From: Theobroma cacao
Lineage: Eukaryota > Streptophyta > Magnoliopsida > Malvales > Malvaceae
DNA: 64,000 nt
Assembly: GCF_000208745.1 (NCBI RefSeq)
Contig: NC_030853.1
Coordinates: 6,979,340-7,043,339 of the forward strand
Reading direction: 5' to 3'
Shown: one piece after another, positions 46,098 through 56,822 of the stretch
How the letters are laid out: the number at the start of each line of letters is the position of its first letter
Numbering within the stretch: the first letter of the stretch is position 1
The notes under the pieces: model-generated
The model's input: only the letters and a program-made list of their open reading frames with translations
What the model was told of the DNA's origin: nothing
The model's database searches: none
Position numbers and translations under genes: made by a program

Positions 46098-47965
46098 ATG
46101 GCTAAAACATCTCAGAGCAAAGAGATATTAGAAAAGAAGAAAGGGAAAAGGCCAATGGAGGAAGAAAAAGGAAATGAAAGTGTGAAGAAGAAACTAAAAA
46201 TCATGCCTGGTTCAGTGAAAGATATATCCGAGAAGCTTAGAGAAAAGAAGCAGAAAACTGGCCAGAAGAAAAAAATAGAGCCCTCACTCCACAAAGGTAC
46301 TAGTTCTTCTTCTTCAAAATTTAGGAATAAGTTGCATGAGTATAGATTCAAAAATATCGAGAATATACCAATCTCTTGTGGAAAATTCATTAACTAAAAA
46401 AGTTTTAAGGAAAATGTAGAAATCTAGACCAGTCTATCTGAGTACTTTGATGAACTAAAATTAAAAGGGTATAACACCTTTAAGATTACATCTTATAATC
46501 CAAGTCTGGTCAAAGAATTTTATTTTGGAATTGCGTTGAAAGGAAAGGAATTAACAGATTCTGATGACTATGTAGAAGATGGTTTGAATGTTTATCTAAA
46601 TGGAAAAAAGTTCGTTATGACTGCTGAGGATTTAGGGAACTTGCTGAAATAGAGTATGAAGAAAGTGAATTTGAACTACCTGAAAAATATGATCCGTCCT
46701 CATTATGAAAAAAGTGAAAAATATGATCCGTCCTCACTGGAAAGAAAGAAAAATACTCTTCGAAAAGTAATTCTGGTTTGATAACTAGCCCTCAGATCAG
46801 AATTCTACACTATTTCATAACAACAAATATACAAGGTAGAAGTGGAAGCCTTAGCTACATCAGCCTCCAAGACCTTTGGCTAATGGAGCATGCTTTCAAT
46901 GGAGTGTCTCTGAATTTGGGAAGATTTATGATTGAGAAAATAAGAAGTGCCTGCAGACTTGATAAGGTAAATCTGCCATATGGGAATATGGTTACATCCT
47001 TTGTGCAAAAAAAAGGAATATGGGCAAAAAGGTATGATATGGACCTGGTAAAAACCAGAGATCAAGCTATTCAATATGGCAGCTTGGTCAAAATGGGTTA
47101 TGTGCTCGATGGAGAAAAGTTTATTAAGATCTTTAAAACTGGCCCAATAAAAGATCACAGTCTGCCTGCTCAACCTGAAGAAGCTCCTTCTAGATTTTCG
47201 AATTAGATGATTTTTAATTTGCTTATGAGGATTGATGGTAAGTTGACTGACTAAGGAGTGAAGCTATAGAAAATGGAAGATAAAATCATTGAGTTAGAAA
47301 ACAAGCTGTAGGAAAAGGAAAACATGCCATTTGAACCTGTGGCTGCAGTTAGTTCTGCCACATCCAACACTACACTTGTACAACAAGATGCTGAAAGTTC
47401 AACTAAGTCAACAGAAAAACCAGCTTCCCATGTTGGAAGTTCTAGCATTTAGGCTGAAAGTTCCACCCAAAAATCTACTAGTCCTGCTCTGCAGACTGAA
47501 GACTCACACCAAGGGGTTGATCATCCAGCCAAGACAACCTCCCTTGAACCTCAAAGCAAAAATGATTCAGAAACAGAGAAACACCAAGCCTCTCCTCCAA
47601 ACTCAGAGGAAGTCTCCATCATGGATATCTTCCACCAAATGGTTAAGGAGGGAGAAGTTGAAAAAGACACTGCCAGGACAGAAACTCAAAAGGCAAGTGA
47701 AGGTGTAGAAAAAAAAAAGAAATCTACATCAACTGCTAGAGTAAAGACAAAAGCAGGGAAAGCCAAAGCCATTGTAGCACCACCAATTGAAGCAAAACTG
47801 TCAACCAAAAGCGGGAAGACTATGGCCACCAAGACAGCTTTTCTCAAAAGAAGAAAGTCTTCCAGGTTAGTAGAGAAATCCAGACCAGTTTCAACCTCCT
47901 ATCCAATCCTTGTCTCAAACAAGTCATCCCCAAAACCTTCTCGAAGACAGCCATCACCTCTCTAA
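46098..47965 (+). pseudogene. B extra ORF, plant transposon-protein domain
   Basis: A second reading frame lies after pol. It starts at ATG 46098 with a Lys/Glu-rich head ('ILEKKKGKRPMEEEKGNES'). After a stop at 46395 the same frame continues with 'YNPSLVKEFYFGIAL' and 'VYLNGKKFVMTAEDLGNLL', stopping near 46651. After a frameshift comes 'SLSYISLQDLWLMEHAFNG', 'GRFMIEKIRSACRL' and 'LPYGNMVTSFVQKKGIW' (46778-47206), then Ser/Thr/Lys-rich sequence to 47965. The order 'Y.L..EFY...', 'YL.G..V....', 'L.L..A...', 'LPYG..LT..F' fits the 'putative plant transposon protein' family that SIRE-type and Athila elements carry as an extra ORF. Its role is unknown. No signal peptide or membrane segment is seen. 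About five stops or shifts break it. Confidence 0.75.
46681..46748 (+). repeat. 34-bp tandem duplication in extra ORF
   Basis: The phrase AAAAATATGATCCGTCCTCA occurs twice, 34 bp apart. Since 34 is not a multiple of three, this duplication could have caused the frameshift between the two halves of the domain. Confidence 0.8.
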
Positions 47966-48863
47966 GAGCCCTCTCCGTTTCCTCTCAACCCTTTCTACAG
48001 CACTGAATCCTTACCGTCTGACACATCAGTTGAATAGAAGCCCCTCTCTTTGATGTTGACAAAAAGGGGGAGTAGAATAGAATGGGTGTAGGAACCAAGA
48101 ACCAAAAGAATAGAATTATTTAAAAAAATGTTAGGGTTGAGGAACCAGGAAGGAACCTAGGAAAGGAAATAAGACAGAATCAAAGATGAATGAACTTACA
48201 AAAATAGAAGATAGGAAGCAAAAATAGTCCACGGGTAGTTTCGAAATACTTGTTGGTTAACTGTTATTTGTGCCATGGTGGCACTTGAACACTTGGTTTT
48301 AATCTTGTTATCTATATGGTTGTTTAACAAATGGATGCTGATGTGATTATGATGCTTGACTGCTAGAAATTGAAATATGCTATCCTTAGTATTTTTACTG
48401 TTGTTGACAAAATCTGCTACTGCATTGATATTGAATTATATGCTGATAATTGATTTTTTTGTTATTGTGGTATTGTGAATAATTTTCCGTTTGAAAATAG
48501 ATATAGATGGTGTATATAACATATCAATTGAAACATGAATAATGTATACAAAGTCTGAAATCAATAAGCTGATTGACAGTTGCTAGAATAGTGATTAAAA
48601 TCTTTCAACATTTAAAGCTGAAAGATTAATGATAATCTGCTAATACTTACATGCTGCAAATCACTCGATGTTGCTGAACGTATATATACTCTAAATATAC
48701 AATATCATTTTCTATATAATGAGAATAAAACTGGCTGAAACAAAATATGCACACACTAAGGGATAGCTTATACTTAGGGGGAGCAATCCTCATTTCTTGC
48801 AGAAAACTAAAAAGAATTTAAAATGACACTATGCTGTTAATCAAGGAGTGTTTTGTCATCATC
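47966..48863 (+). other. B 3' untranslated region with purine tracts
   Basis: No gene is visible. Purine tracts occur at about 48060 (AAAAAGGGGGAGTAG), about 48776 (TTAGGGGGAGC) and next to the LTR (48864). SIRE-type elements are known for multiple purine tracts. The remainder is A+T-rich. Confidence 0.65.
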
Positions 48864-48876
48864 AAAAAGGGAGAGA
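48864..48876 (+). promoter_or_regulatory. B polypurine tract
   Basis: AAAAAGGGAGAGA lies directly before the 3' LTR start (TGTTGG at 48878). Confidence 0.82.
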
Positions 48877-50027
48877 TTGTTGGCTCCATTAGTTTTTGAT
48901 GATAATAAAACATTCCCATTTATTTGTGTCTAATACCTTTGCTTGAGTGTGCAGAAAATTAATATGTAAAATTAATTTCTTGACTCTTCAAAGAGTATTT
49001 TTGAAAGAAAAAGAGGGATAAAATCATCAAGATGTAACTAAATAACAAGGAGGAAGCTTATTGGTGAAACAAGGAAGAACATTGGTTGATCAAATTTCAA
49101 ATTGGAGAAATAACGGGCTGAAGAGTTTAAGAAACAGAATCAATTTAGTCAACCAAGTCAGTCGACTAAGTACTCTCTGCCAGAATCTACAAACCAGAAA
49201 CAGAACAAACTTAGTCAACCAAGTCAATCGACTAAGAGCTCTCTGTCTGCAAATTGAACTAAAGACTACAAGACAGATTAACAGCTATAACTCATGCTTA
49301 ACTGTTTCTAACGGATATAAACTGCCAAACTGCCATCAGAGTTGCATCTCCAAGTATAAAAAAGTCTTCCAACAATAAGAAATAAGTTTTTAGAAGCCTT
49401 GAATGAGATTTGAGCTATAGAGAGTAGAAAAAACCAAAAAAGCTTCACTGCACCTTACTGCACTTAAACGTCAATCTTTGTAATAGAGTTCAGCACTTCA
49501 TCTTGTACCATCTAGATCAAGTAAGTGATCATAGGTACTTTATTACTTCTCTTGTATTCTTAGAATGAGGGAGTCACTCTAAGGGATTGTTCAAGCTTGG
49601 GATAGCCTGATTGTTAAAGGTTGTGGTTGAGCCTTGGAAAACCACATTGAGTTTTAGTTGAGCCCGTGAAAAACTAGTGTAAAAGGTGTCACGACCCAAA
49701 TTCTGGGCCATGACCGGCGCATGGGTCTAATGGACGTAATCCACTAAACCCAAGCAAGCCTATTATTTATCTTACTCATAATTCTATCTATTATCACTAA
49801 GTCATATTTCATAACTTTGAATCAAAATAGTTATATACATTGCTAACTCGTACTGGCATTACTCATTTAAAATTTACATTAAGTTCATCTATACATAACA
49901 AAATAATACTCGACTTCCAACGAAGGGACTCGGATGAATATACAGCTGCCGAATGCCGAGACACCTACCAAAAGATGGACACAGGTCTATAAGGACACCT
50001 CATCCTAATTATCGGCTGCCTCGTGAT

Positions 50028-51551
50028 CTGAAAACATGAATTTGAAAATAGTGAGTATAAACCCAGTGAGTGAACAAAGAAGGGAACAAGCAACAATTAG
50101 GGAGAATTTAAAATCATGATGCATTTGTTTCAAAACAATGAAATTTAGTTCATTCCTATTTAAAACTCCTCCAAACTTGAGAGTTTCTCGTTGCAGTGAG
50201 CATGAATTTTGCTGCAGCGAAAACGAAGCAACAAGAGAAACATTTTTTCCTCACTCAACAAAAAGCCATCTTGCTAAACTAATAAAATCAACATAAAATT
50301 CATGAAAATTCTCAAAGTACAATGTGTCAAATTTCACGTACATTACAACCATAAATCATTGTCCATCAATTTGCTATAACACACATATTTACATATGTGT
50401 ATATATATATATATATGTATATACCCATCATCATCATCTCACCAACCCATCATCATCATCACCAGCTCATCATCATCATCACCAGCTCATGCGCATTCCC
50501 TACTCGCACATGTCTGGGTCATCATCGAGTTATGCGCACTCCCTACTCGCACATAACCAGGTCATCCTCGGCTTATGTGCACTCCCTACTCGCACATAGC
50601 CGAGTCAACATAATTACACAATATTATATTCAAGCATATATGCATATCAACATAATGCAGCCATATAGAAATTCATAATAACCACATTTCATAACATAAA
50701 CCTTTTCTCAAAAGCTTGTTCCCAAGGCATTCATTTTCATGAAAAATTTCATAAAATCATTCAAACACTTTGTTCAAAACAGTCATATTCCCAAAACAAT
50801 TTTGATAGGCAAACCACTCACAAGTGTCGAAAATCCGGATTTCGGGTGCACTCGGACTAATAGTCCTCAAGCACAATTCCTTTGCCTTTTCCGGACGTCT
50901 CACTACCTTGACAAATAACAAAGTCGAGGAATTTACTATATTGTCCCAAAATTGATATAAACTAATTTAAATTACTAATGCTTGATATGTAAATGCAAAA
51001 ATACATTCGATTACCGCTTAATCGCGGTATCGATTAAATTCGACCGATCACCCGATTAATTGGCGATTGTGTCCAAATCACCTCTAAATTAATTCTTTTT
51101 TCCTCTAATACCTTAATTTACCACTTACCATTTAAATAAAGCCAAATTCAGCATTAGAACCCTCACAGTTCCTTATAGAAAAATTTGGTTATTTGGTGCA
51201 CTAGCACCGAAATTTTTTTCTACATAACCGTTTCACCTTAATTCATCATTTTCCAAGCCATTTTCCTTGGAATAAAAACAATCCCCCATTGATATTTAGC
51301 CCTCATGGTTCAACCAACAAGGAACCCAAGACAAATTGAATATTTCTTTTGTGTTTTTGTTCATAACCATGCTTAACTATCCCTAAACACTAACATAGTC
51401 TAAAATCAAATTATTCCAACAACAATTCCTCTTCCATACCCATTTTTCAGAATTGAATTCATCATGATAACTCAATATTCAACCATGGAAATCAAGAACA
51501 AAAGCATGGGTAAGCTAGGTATCAAGGAGAATTAAAGAAATTTTAACTTAC
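50028..51551 (-). other. Intron-like segment in LTR C
   Basis: The best donor match of the set (AG|GTAAGT) occurs with a TTTTCAG acceptor in the same order and spacing as in L1 and L2. No transcript evidence is available. Confidence 0.45.
50440..50600 (-). repeat. Minisatellite in C
   Basis: Three units of about 50 bp contain 'GCGCA(T/C)TCCCTACTCGCACAT'. On the minus strand they correspond to the L2 array. Short CATCATCAT runs precede them. Confidence 0.8.
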
Positions 51552-52686
51552 CTAGCTTGTTTCCTTGATTTCTTCACTTTTTCTTTGAATTTCCACCTAG
51601 GTTTTCTTGTTTTTCCTTTTGTTCTTCCTTTTTTCTTGTTGCTGGATGTCTAGGCCGAATATGGTGAGGGAATTGGGGATTTAATGGGCTGATTTCTATA
51701 GAAAATAATAAAATAATCAAGCATGCCACGTGTCACATGCTTATTGGCCTAATTTTTAACTTTTTGACTTTTTCTTCTTAATTTTCCACCACAATTATTC
51801 TGGTATTTATCCAATCCTACCACATTTAAAATCCCTTGGTCTTGACAAGTGCTGGGGCAAAAAATTTACCGATTTGCCCTCGGGATGAAAAAATTACGAT
51901 TTTGCCCCTATACTCCGAAATGTACCGAAATCACATTATTTCTACTTTTCAACCTCAAATAACACTAATATTGATCAATATTAACCAAATGGGGCAAAAA
52001 ATCATTTTTAAAAAATTCTCGTTTAGTCCTCTAGTGACAAAATTATCATTTTGCCCTTGTACTTCAAAAATATCGAGAATCATAATTTTTCACTACTAAA
52101 CATAATTTTATACTCCAATAATCATAATTATATTTCATATAATTATTCTTGGTCAAATGTGATCAAATCTTGGCTAGAAATCTCCATTTAATCATCAAAT
52201 GGTAAAATGATCATTTTGTCCCTAATCGATCAATTTTCCTGATGGACTCCAAACTGGACCTTGAACTCCGAATCACTATTCTAAGCCATTCTGTGGGTTT
52301 CAAAATTTTCAATTTCCTCTTAGAATTTCTATCTGAACTAGTTCAAGGCTCGATTTAACTTAGTTGTACCACTTGGTACAATACTGTCTTTTAATCGAGC
52401 TTGACAGGGTCTCACAAAAGGTTTTTGGCTGAGCTTGGTAAAAGCCATTGTAAAGCTTGGTGAAAGCTTGTGAATTTCACCGGTACATAATGGATTTGTG
52501 GGAAAATCCTTGGTTGGATAATCAAGGTAGTGGATATAGGTCTTGGATCGAACCACTCTAAATTGCTGTTCATTTTATACTCTGTTTTTGTTTTCTTAAG
52601 TTCTGGAAATTAGTTTTCAATCTTATCAAGAGCCAAATTGTGCTATTCACCCCCCTCTAGCACATATTATAGGGACCAACATTGGT

Positions 52687-54866
52687 TAGTTGAAAGTTTA
52701 TGGATTGCATGTTAAATTATTGTGAAAAACAAGGATGAATAATGTGAATTTAGGTTAAAGATTCATTGGTTGTGGTGCTGCCCATATATGTGTACAATTG
52801 AATATATACACGGAAGTAGAGATAATGAGAGAGGTCGGCTATAGTGAAGAATTCTTGAAAATAATGAGAACTAAGAATATGGCAAATATAGCAGCAAATA
52901 TGAGCCGAATTGTGATGACGTTTACTAAATATATTAAGTTTAATTTGCTTCTAGGAAGTGTATGAGTGAGGAAAGATTGGCGTGGCGATGCATCGGAGGA
53001 GGTGGCGGGTCACCGGTAAGCAAATATTAGCTAGAGACACACCCAAATCAGTGGTGAAGTAGAATCTCGCCATTGTGAGGTGAGTATGGGGTGTCTATTT
53101 CAAAAGTTTCGTAAATTATATAATGAAATACATATAATAAACGTTGCCGGTTTTCTTTAAATGCAATTGTGGGAAGCATAAGTTGTTTGCTCTGGTAAGT
53201 GATTTCTAAATTGATTTGCAATTGGATTATGCTCGCATTGTGGATAGCATATGCTAGTAGAAAGCTAGGCACTTGTGAATGCCATGTTTTTAGAAACATT
53301 TTGTATATATATAAGCTATATATGTGAAGGGTTTTAGAAACCGGGAAACAAGTTCTTTGCCACAATTTATGTCAAAACGTGCCTTACTTGTTTTGTGATA
53401 TGCATTCATGAATAAGCTTTATTTTCACCATGCTTTGATTTAATATTTAACCTCATACAAAGGTTGTACATCATGAATTCTTACTAATGGATTTATAACG
53501 TTGCCGTGATTTGTTTTTGAAATGGATTTAAAATAAGCTTTTGAAAACCCAATTTAGTTATAAAGGGTTTTGTCAAACCGAGAGATTCGAGAGTAGGTCA
53601 AATGTCACATCAAAATAGTGTGACCCTTGCGCAAAAATGAGCTCTACCTAAAGAACCTTTGGGTCTCTAACAAGTTGTTAAACGTGGCTAGCCCACGATC
53701 TGTGATATATACATTGCAATGCCACTGGTTGATATACAGGGCTAGGCTACGAGTTGATAAACATGGCTAGGCCACGAGTTGGCATACATGGTTGCGACCA
53801 CATGATTTCTCCGATGTTGGCCAACAATGTTGAGATTGCCATGGTTGTCAAAATCCGATGGAGGAGGGCCTTTCAGATGTTATTACGTGGAAGTGGGTCC
53901 ACCAGTTGATTACCTACTCGAGAGTGATATCTCTTTGGGTTTTCAAATATGTATTCTTTCGCATGGTGAGAAATACCGATTCTTTCGCAGGTTCCTTATT
54001 TATATGATGGTTTTGTGTTTAATACCTCGAGTATGAGTTTGTTTATATGCTTGTGTATAAGCATCGACATTGTTTGATTTTATGGGAGCGTGTGTGCTTA
54101 TATTAGTCCAATTTTGAGTAAAGGACATTGATGATTTCGACGGGAGAAATCGTTTACTTGTACTAGTTTAAATATTACTTGAAATGGTTACTTTACATTA
54201 TAATTCTTTGGTATATATGTAAGGCACAAAGGTTCCGTTTGATTTTAAATGGTTTATATATTCATATGTTTTTAATATTCAAAATTTCTATCTCTGGCTT
54301 GTTTCCCATCTACGCCCCGCTCATGGAGTCGATGATCATTGAGTCTATGAGACTCACCCCCTTATCTTCCCCTTTTTACAGATAAGTGATCAGCTCACGT
54401 GTATTACCTCAGCACATTTAGACTCGTTGCGAAGTAGGTAATGGCATCTCTTAGACTTCGACTCCGAGTTGTTCCGCTGCATAGAGGTCATGTTTGTGTA
54501 GAATGGTTAATTGTATTAAAATTAGTTTATCGAAATTATATCACCGAACAACCTTGATGTCGTGTAATGGATTCTTAGTGTGATGTTTGAATGTATTTTG
54601 AAATTTGCTAGATTTTGATATTGATATCTAATTGCCAATTTTAATTAAAGTTTCTTATTTAGTTTAAGTAAACAATCATATTTATACAAGTTGGCAAAAT
54701 TTTTAATAGTCGTCACAAAGTATAACGTTATAAGGAAATTCGAGTCGTTTAATATACACCTTAAAATGTTCAATTTAGTTAACAAGAATCTCAACTAAGG
54801 CTTGTTCGGGATTTGACGGGTTCTCTCGCAAGTCTCGAACTTTGGTAACGATCGGGAAGAGGGTCG
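52687..54866 (+). repeat. Right part of LTR A
   Basis: This continues LTR A after B and aligns with I (about 15800-17800), including 'GAGTCGATGATCA(T/C)TGAGT' near 54310 and 17355. It ends in GGGTCG, the D target. Frames at 53048-53365, 53827-54036 and 54179-54385 have no homologues and lie in LTR sequence. Confidence 0.82.
53080..54381 (+). other. Intron-like segment in LTR A
   Basis: GTGAG|GTGAGTATG (GT at 53080-53081) and a pyrimidine tract with TTTTTACAG|AT (AG at 54380-54381) match the pair in I at 1.3-kb spacing. Confidence 0.45.
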
Positions 54867-55897
54867 TGTCACAGCCTAAATTTTTGGGCCATGATAGGTG
54901 TAAGGGCCTAATGGGTTCAGCCCACTAAGCCCAAGCAAGCCTCTTTATAGAATCTTATACATTAATCCATTTTATATTTCCACAGTATTAACTATATTTA
55001 TGGCAACCACAGTCATTTCAAATCTATCAAATTATTTTCCAATTTCAACCCACATTATTTTTCCTTATTTCTTCCAAATATTATACTGCTCAACTTAACA
55101 CTTTCAACTAAATTATGCAAATAAATTCCTTCAACAATAATAATTCTTCACAACGTATCATTTAAAATTTCTTAACTTCACTTGAGCACTATTCATCAAT
55201 TTCATATTTTCTTCTTTACTTTAGTTCTATGAGACATCATAAAAGAATTTTTTATATATTGTATTAAAGTAATTTAAATTTAATTCATATCACTAATAAC
55301 CAAAATTTAACTAAACAAGTGGGCTAGCCCTAATTAATTTAACTTCATAACAAGCCTAATAAAAAGCAAGGAAATTTTCTTTTTTTAACTATTTGGGCTA
55401 GGTTGGCCCAAGCCTAAGTCTCCACCTTTCTACTCTTTTGGGCTTACCCTTCCTTGTTGCCATTGGGCCTCATTTCATGGGCTCTTTCCATTATTTATTA
55501 TTTATTTTTTTCCTTACACTCACAAGCCAGCCACCATTTCCTTCTCTCTCTCTCTCACTGATTGCAGCAAATTTCTATCCCTTTCAACCTCAAAAATCAG
55601 CAGCCTAAGTTACTCATTTGACCCTCAAAACCAGCAACCAAAACCTCAAAAATCAGCAGCCAAAGCTACTCCTTTCAGCCTTCAAAAATCAACAGCTAAA
55701 GCTGCTCATCTCACCCTCAAAACCGGTAGCCAAAATCTAAAAAATCATAAGCCAAAGCTGCTCCTTTCAGCCTTCGAAAATCGGCCCTTTTTTTTCGCTT
55801 AAAGTGGTAGAAAAATAGCTCTCCTTTCCTCCCTAAATGGCAGCAAAATCGCCCCCTCAAACTCAGCTCTTTCTCCCTTCCTTTTCTTTCTTTTCTC

Positions 55898-55898
55898 N
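55898..55898. other. Ambiguous base N
   Basis: This is the only undetermined base in the window. It marks exactly the point where the left LTR of D stops matching the right LTR of D (compare TTTTCTCATCC at about 61414). Confidence 0.97.
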
Positions 55899-55955
55899 TT
55901 CCCACATTATGTTGATATGTATGTTATGCATTGAATGATACTATTATGTGATAAT

Positions 55956-56230
55956 TATGACCCAACTATGTGCGGTGTAGGAGTGCACATGAGTTGATGA
56001 TGACCCAACTATGTGTGGTGTAAGAGTGCACATGAGCTGATGATGATCTAGCTATATGCGGTGTAAGAGTGCACATGAGCTGATGTTGACCCAGCTATGT
56101 GTGGTGTAGAAGTGTACATAAGTTGATGATGACCTAGCTATGTGCAGTGTAAGAGTGCACATGAGCTGATGATGACCTAGCCATGTGCAGTGTAGGAGTG
56201 CACATTAGCTGATGATGACCTAGCTGAGGG
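55956..56230 (+). repeat. Minisatellite, about six units
   Basis: The unit is about 46-48 bp and has a core like CTATGTGCGGTGTAAGAGTG, followed by CACATGAG(C/T)TGATGATGAC. Six units are present. It is followed by a long TA run at about 56265-56304. The core matches the array in L2. Confidence 0.9.
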
Positions 56231-56264
56231 AGAGTGGGGTGAGGCCAGTGGTTATATGTATCTT

Positions 56265-56268
56265 TATA

Positions 56269-56304
<36 letters not shown>
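56265..56304. repeat. (TA)n simple repeat
   Basis: An almost uninterrupted run of TA dinucleotides follows the minisatellite. Confidence 0.9.
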
Positions 56305-56306
<2 letters not shown>

Positions 56307-56801
56307 TTGTATTATTATTTTACTATTTGTTTATTCTATTTCTTCCATTTAATTTCACTACATAATCCTCCAACTTTCATATTTTAAAATTCGATATTTT
56401 CGACACATCTAAAAATTTCAATTTTCATCTATCTTCCTTCCTCTGTACGTGTACCACCAAAATATCAAAATTGTACTTCAACGAGGTATTACCATAATAT
56501 TTAAATATTTATTTACCCGCGCTGGCTCGACTTAACAATAACACGTGAGTCTCGTTTATGTCATTTATCTCCAAAATTCATTCATACTTCTTCTTCCCCA
56601 CTTGGATCGACCATATGATCCTTTTTCATGACTAATTTCGACATCTGATTAAATATTAATATTTTAATATTATTTTATTAGTAAAAATATTATATTTTAA
56701 ATTTTTTCACTTGTCTCCTTGGTATCCAAAACACGTTATTATACCTCAATTGGCATCCGGTAAGCTTTATTAGTCCCCATATCAGAGTACGGAGTATTAC
56801 A

Positions 56802-56822
56802 GTCTCCCTCACTTAAATAGAA
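56802..56822 (-). promoter_or_regulatory. D polypurine tract
   Basis: On the minus strand TAAGTGAGGGAGAC touches the LTR start, preceded by GAGGACGAATTCTATT (56815-56836). This is the chromoviral pol-to-LTR signature. Confidence 0.78.

Larger units (their letters stand above)
49687..52416 (-). mobile_element. C: solo chromoviral LTR
   Basis: This solo LTR of 2730 bp reads TGTCACGACCC...GGGTCTCACA on the + strand, with TSD AAAGG (49682-49686 and 52417-52421). Comparison with D gives a minus orientation. On that strand it has donor-like CAAGCTAG|GTAAGTTAAAA (GT at 51551-51550) and acceptor-like TGTTTTCAG|ATCACG (AG at 50029-50028), 1.5 kb apart. A minisatellite lies at about 50440-50600 and diverged CTGCAGCGA palindromes at 50181-50224. 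The right third resembles 1-435. No coding sequence is supported. Confidence 0.88.
39569..52681 (+). mobile_element. B: SIRE-like Ty1/Copia element
   Basis: This element of 13.1 kb is flanked by TTGGT (39564-39568 and 52682-52686). It has LTRs of 1073 and about 1069 bp (the second after removal of C), a primer site, gag with two CCHC knuckles, pol in Copia order, an extra reading frame after pol and several purine tracts. The first 185 bp of the two LTRs differ at roughly nine places by eye, so the element is not very recent. Stops, frameshifts and insertion S disable gag and pol. The long interior and extra ORF are typical of the SIRE/Maximus lineage. Confidence 0.92.
48878..52681 (+). repeat. 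B 3' LTR, interrupted by C
   Basis: The LTR parts are 48878-49686 and 52422-52681. Removing C and its TSD leaves about 1069 bp, matching the 5' LTR (1073 bp). In the 5' LTR the target reads GTGTAAAAGGTTTTT. Confidence 0.9.
54867..56801 (-). repeat. D 3' LTR with foreign middle
   Basis: This is the downstream LTR on the minus strand, starting TGTAATACTCCG (56801) and ending GGGCTGTGACA-like at 54867. Its first 1030 bp in window order and last 500 bp match the other LTR. The middle from the N at 55898 to about 56305 does not, and matches the minisatellite part of L2 instead. Confidence 0.85.
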
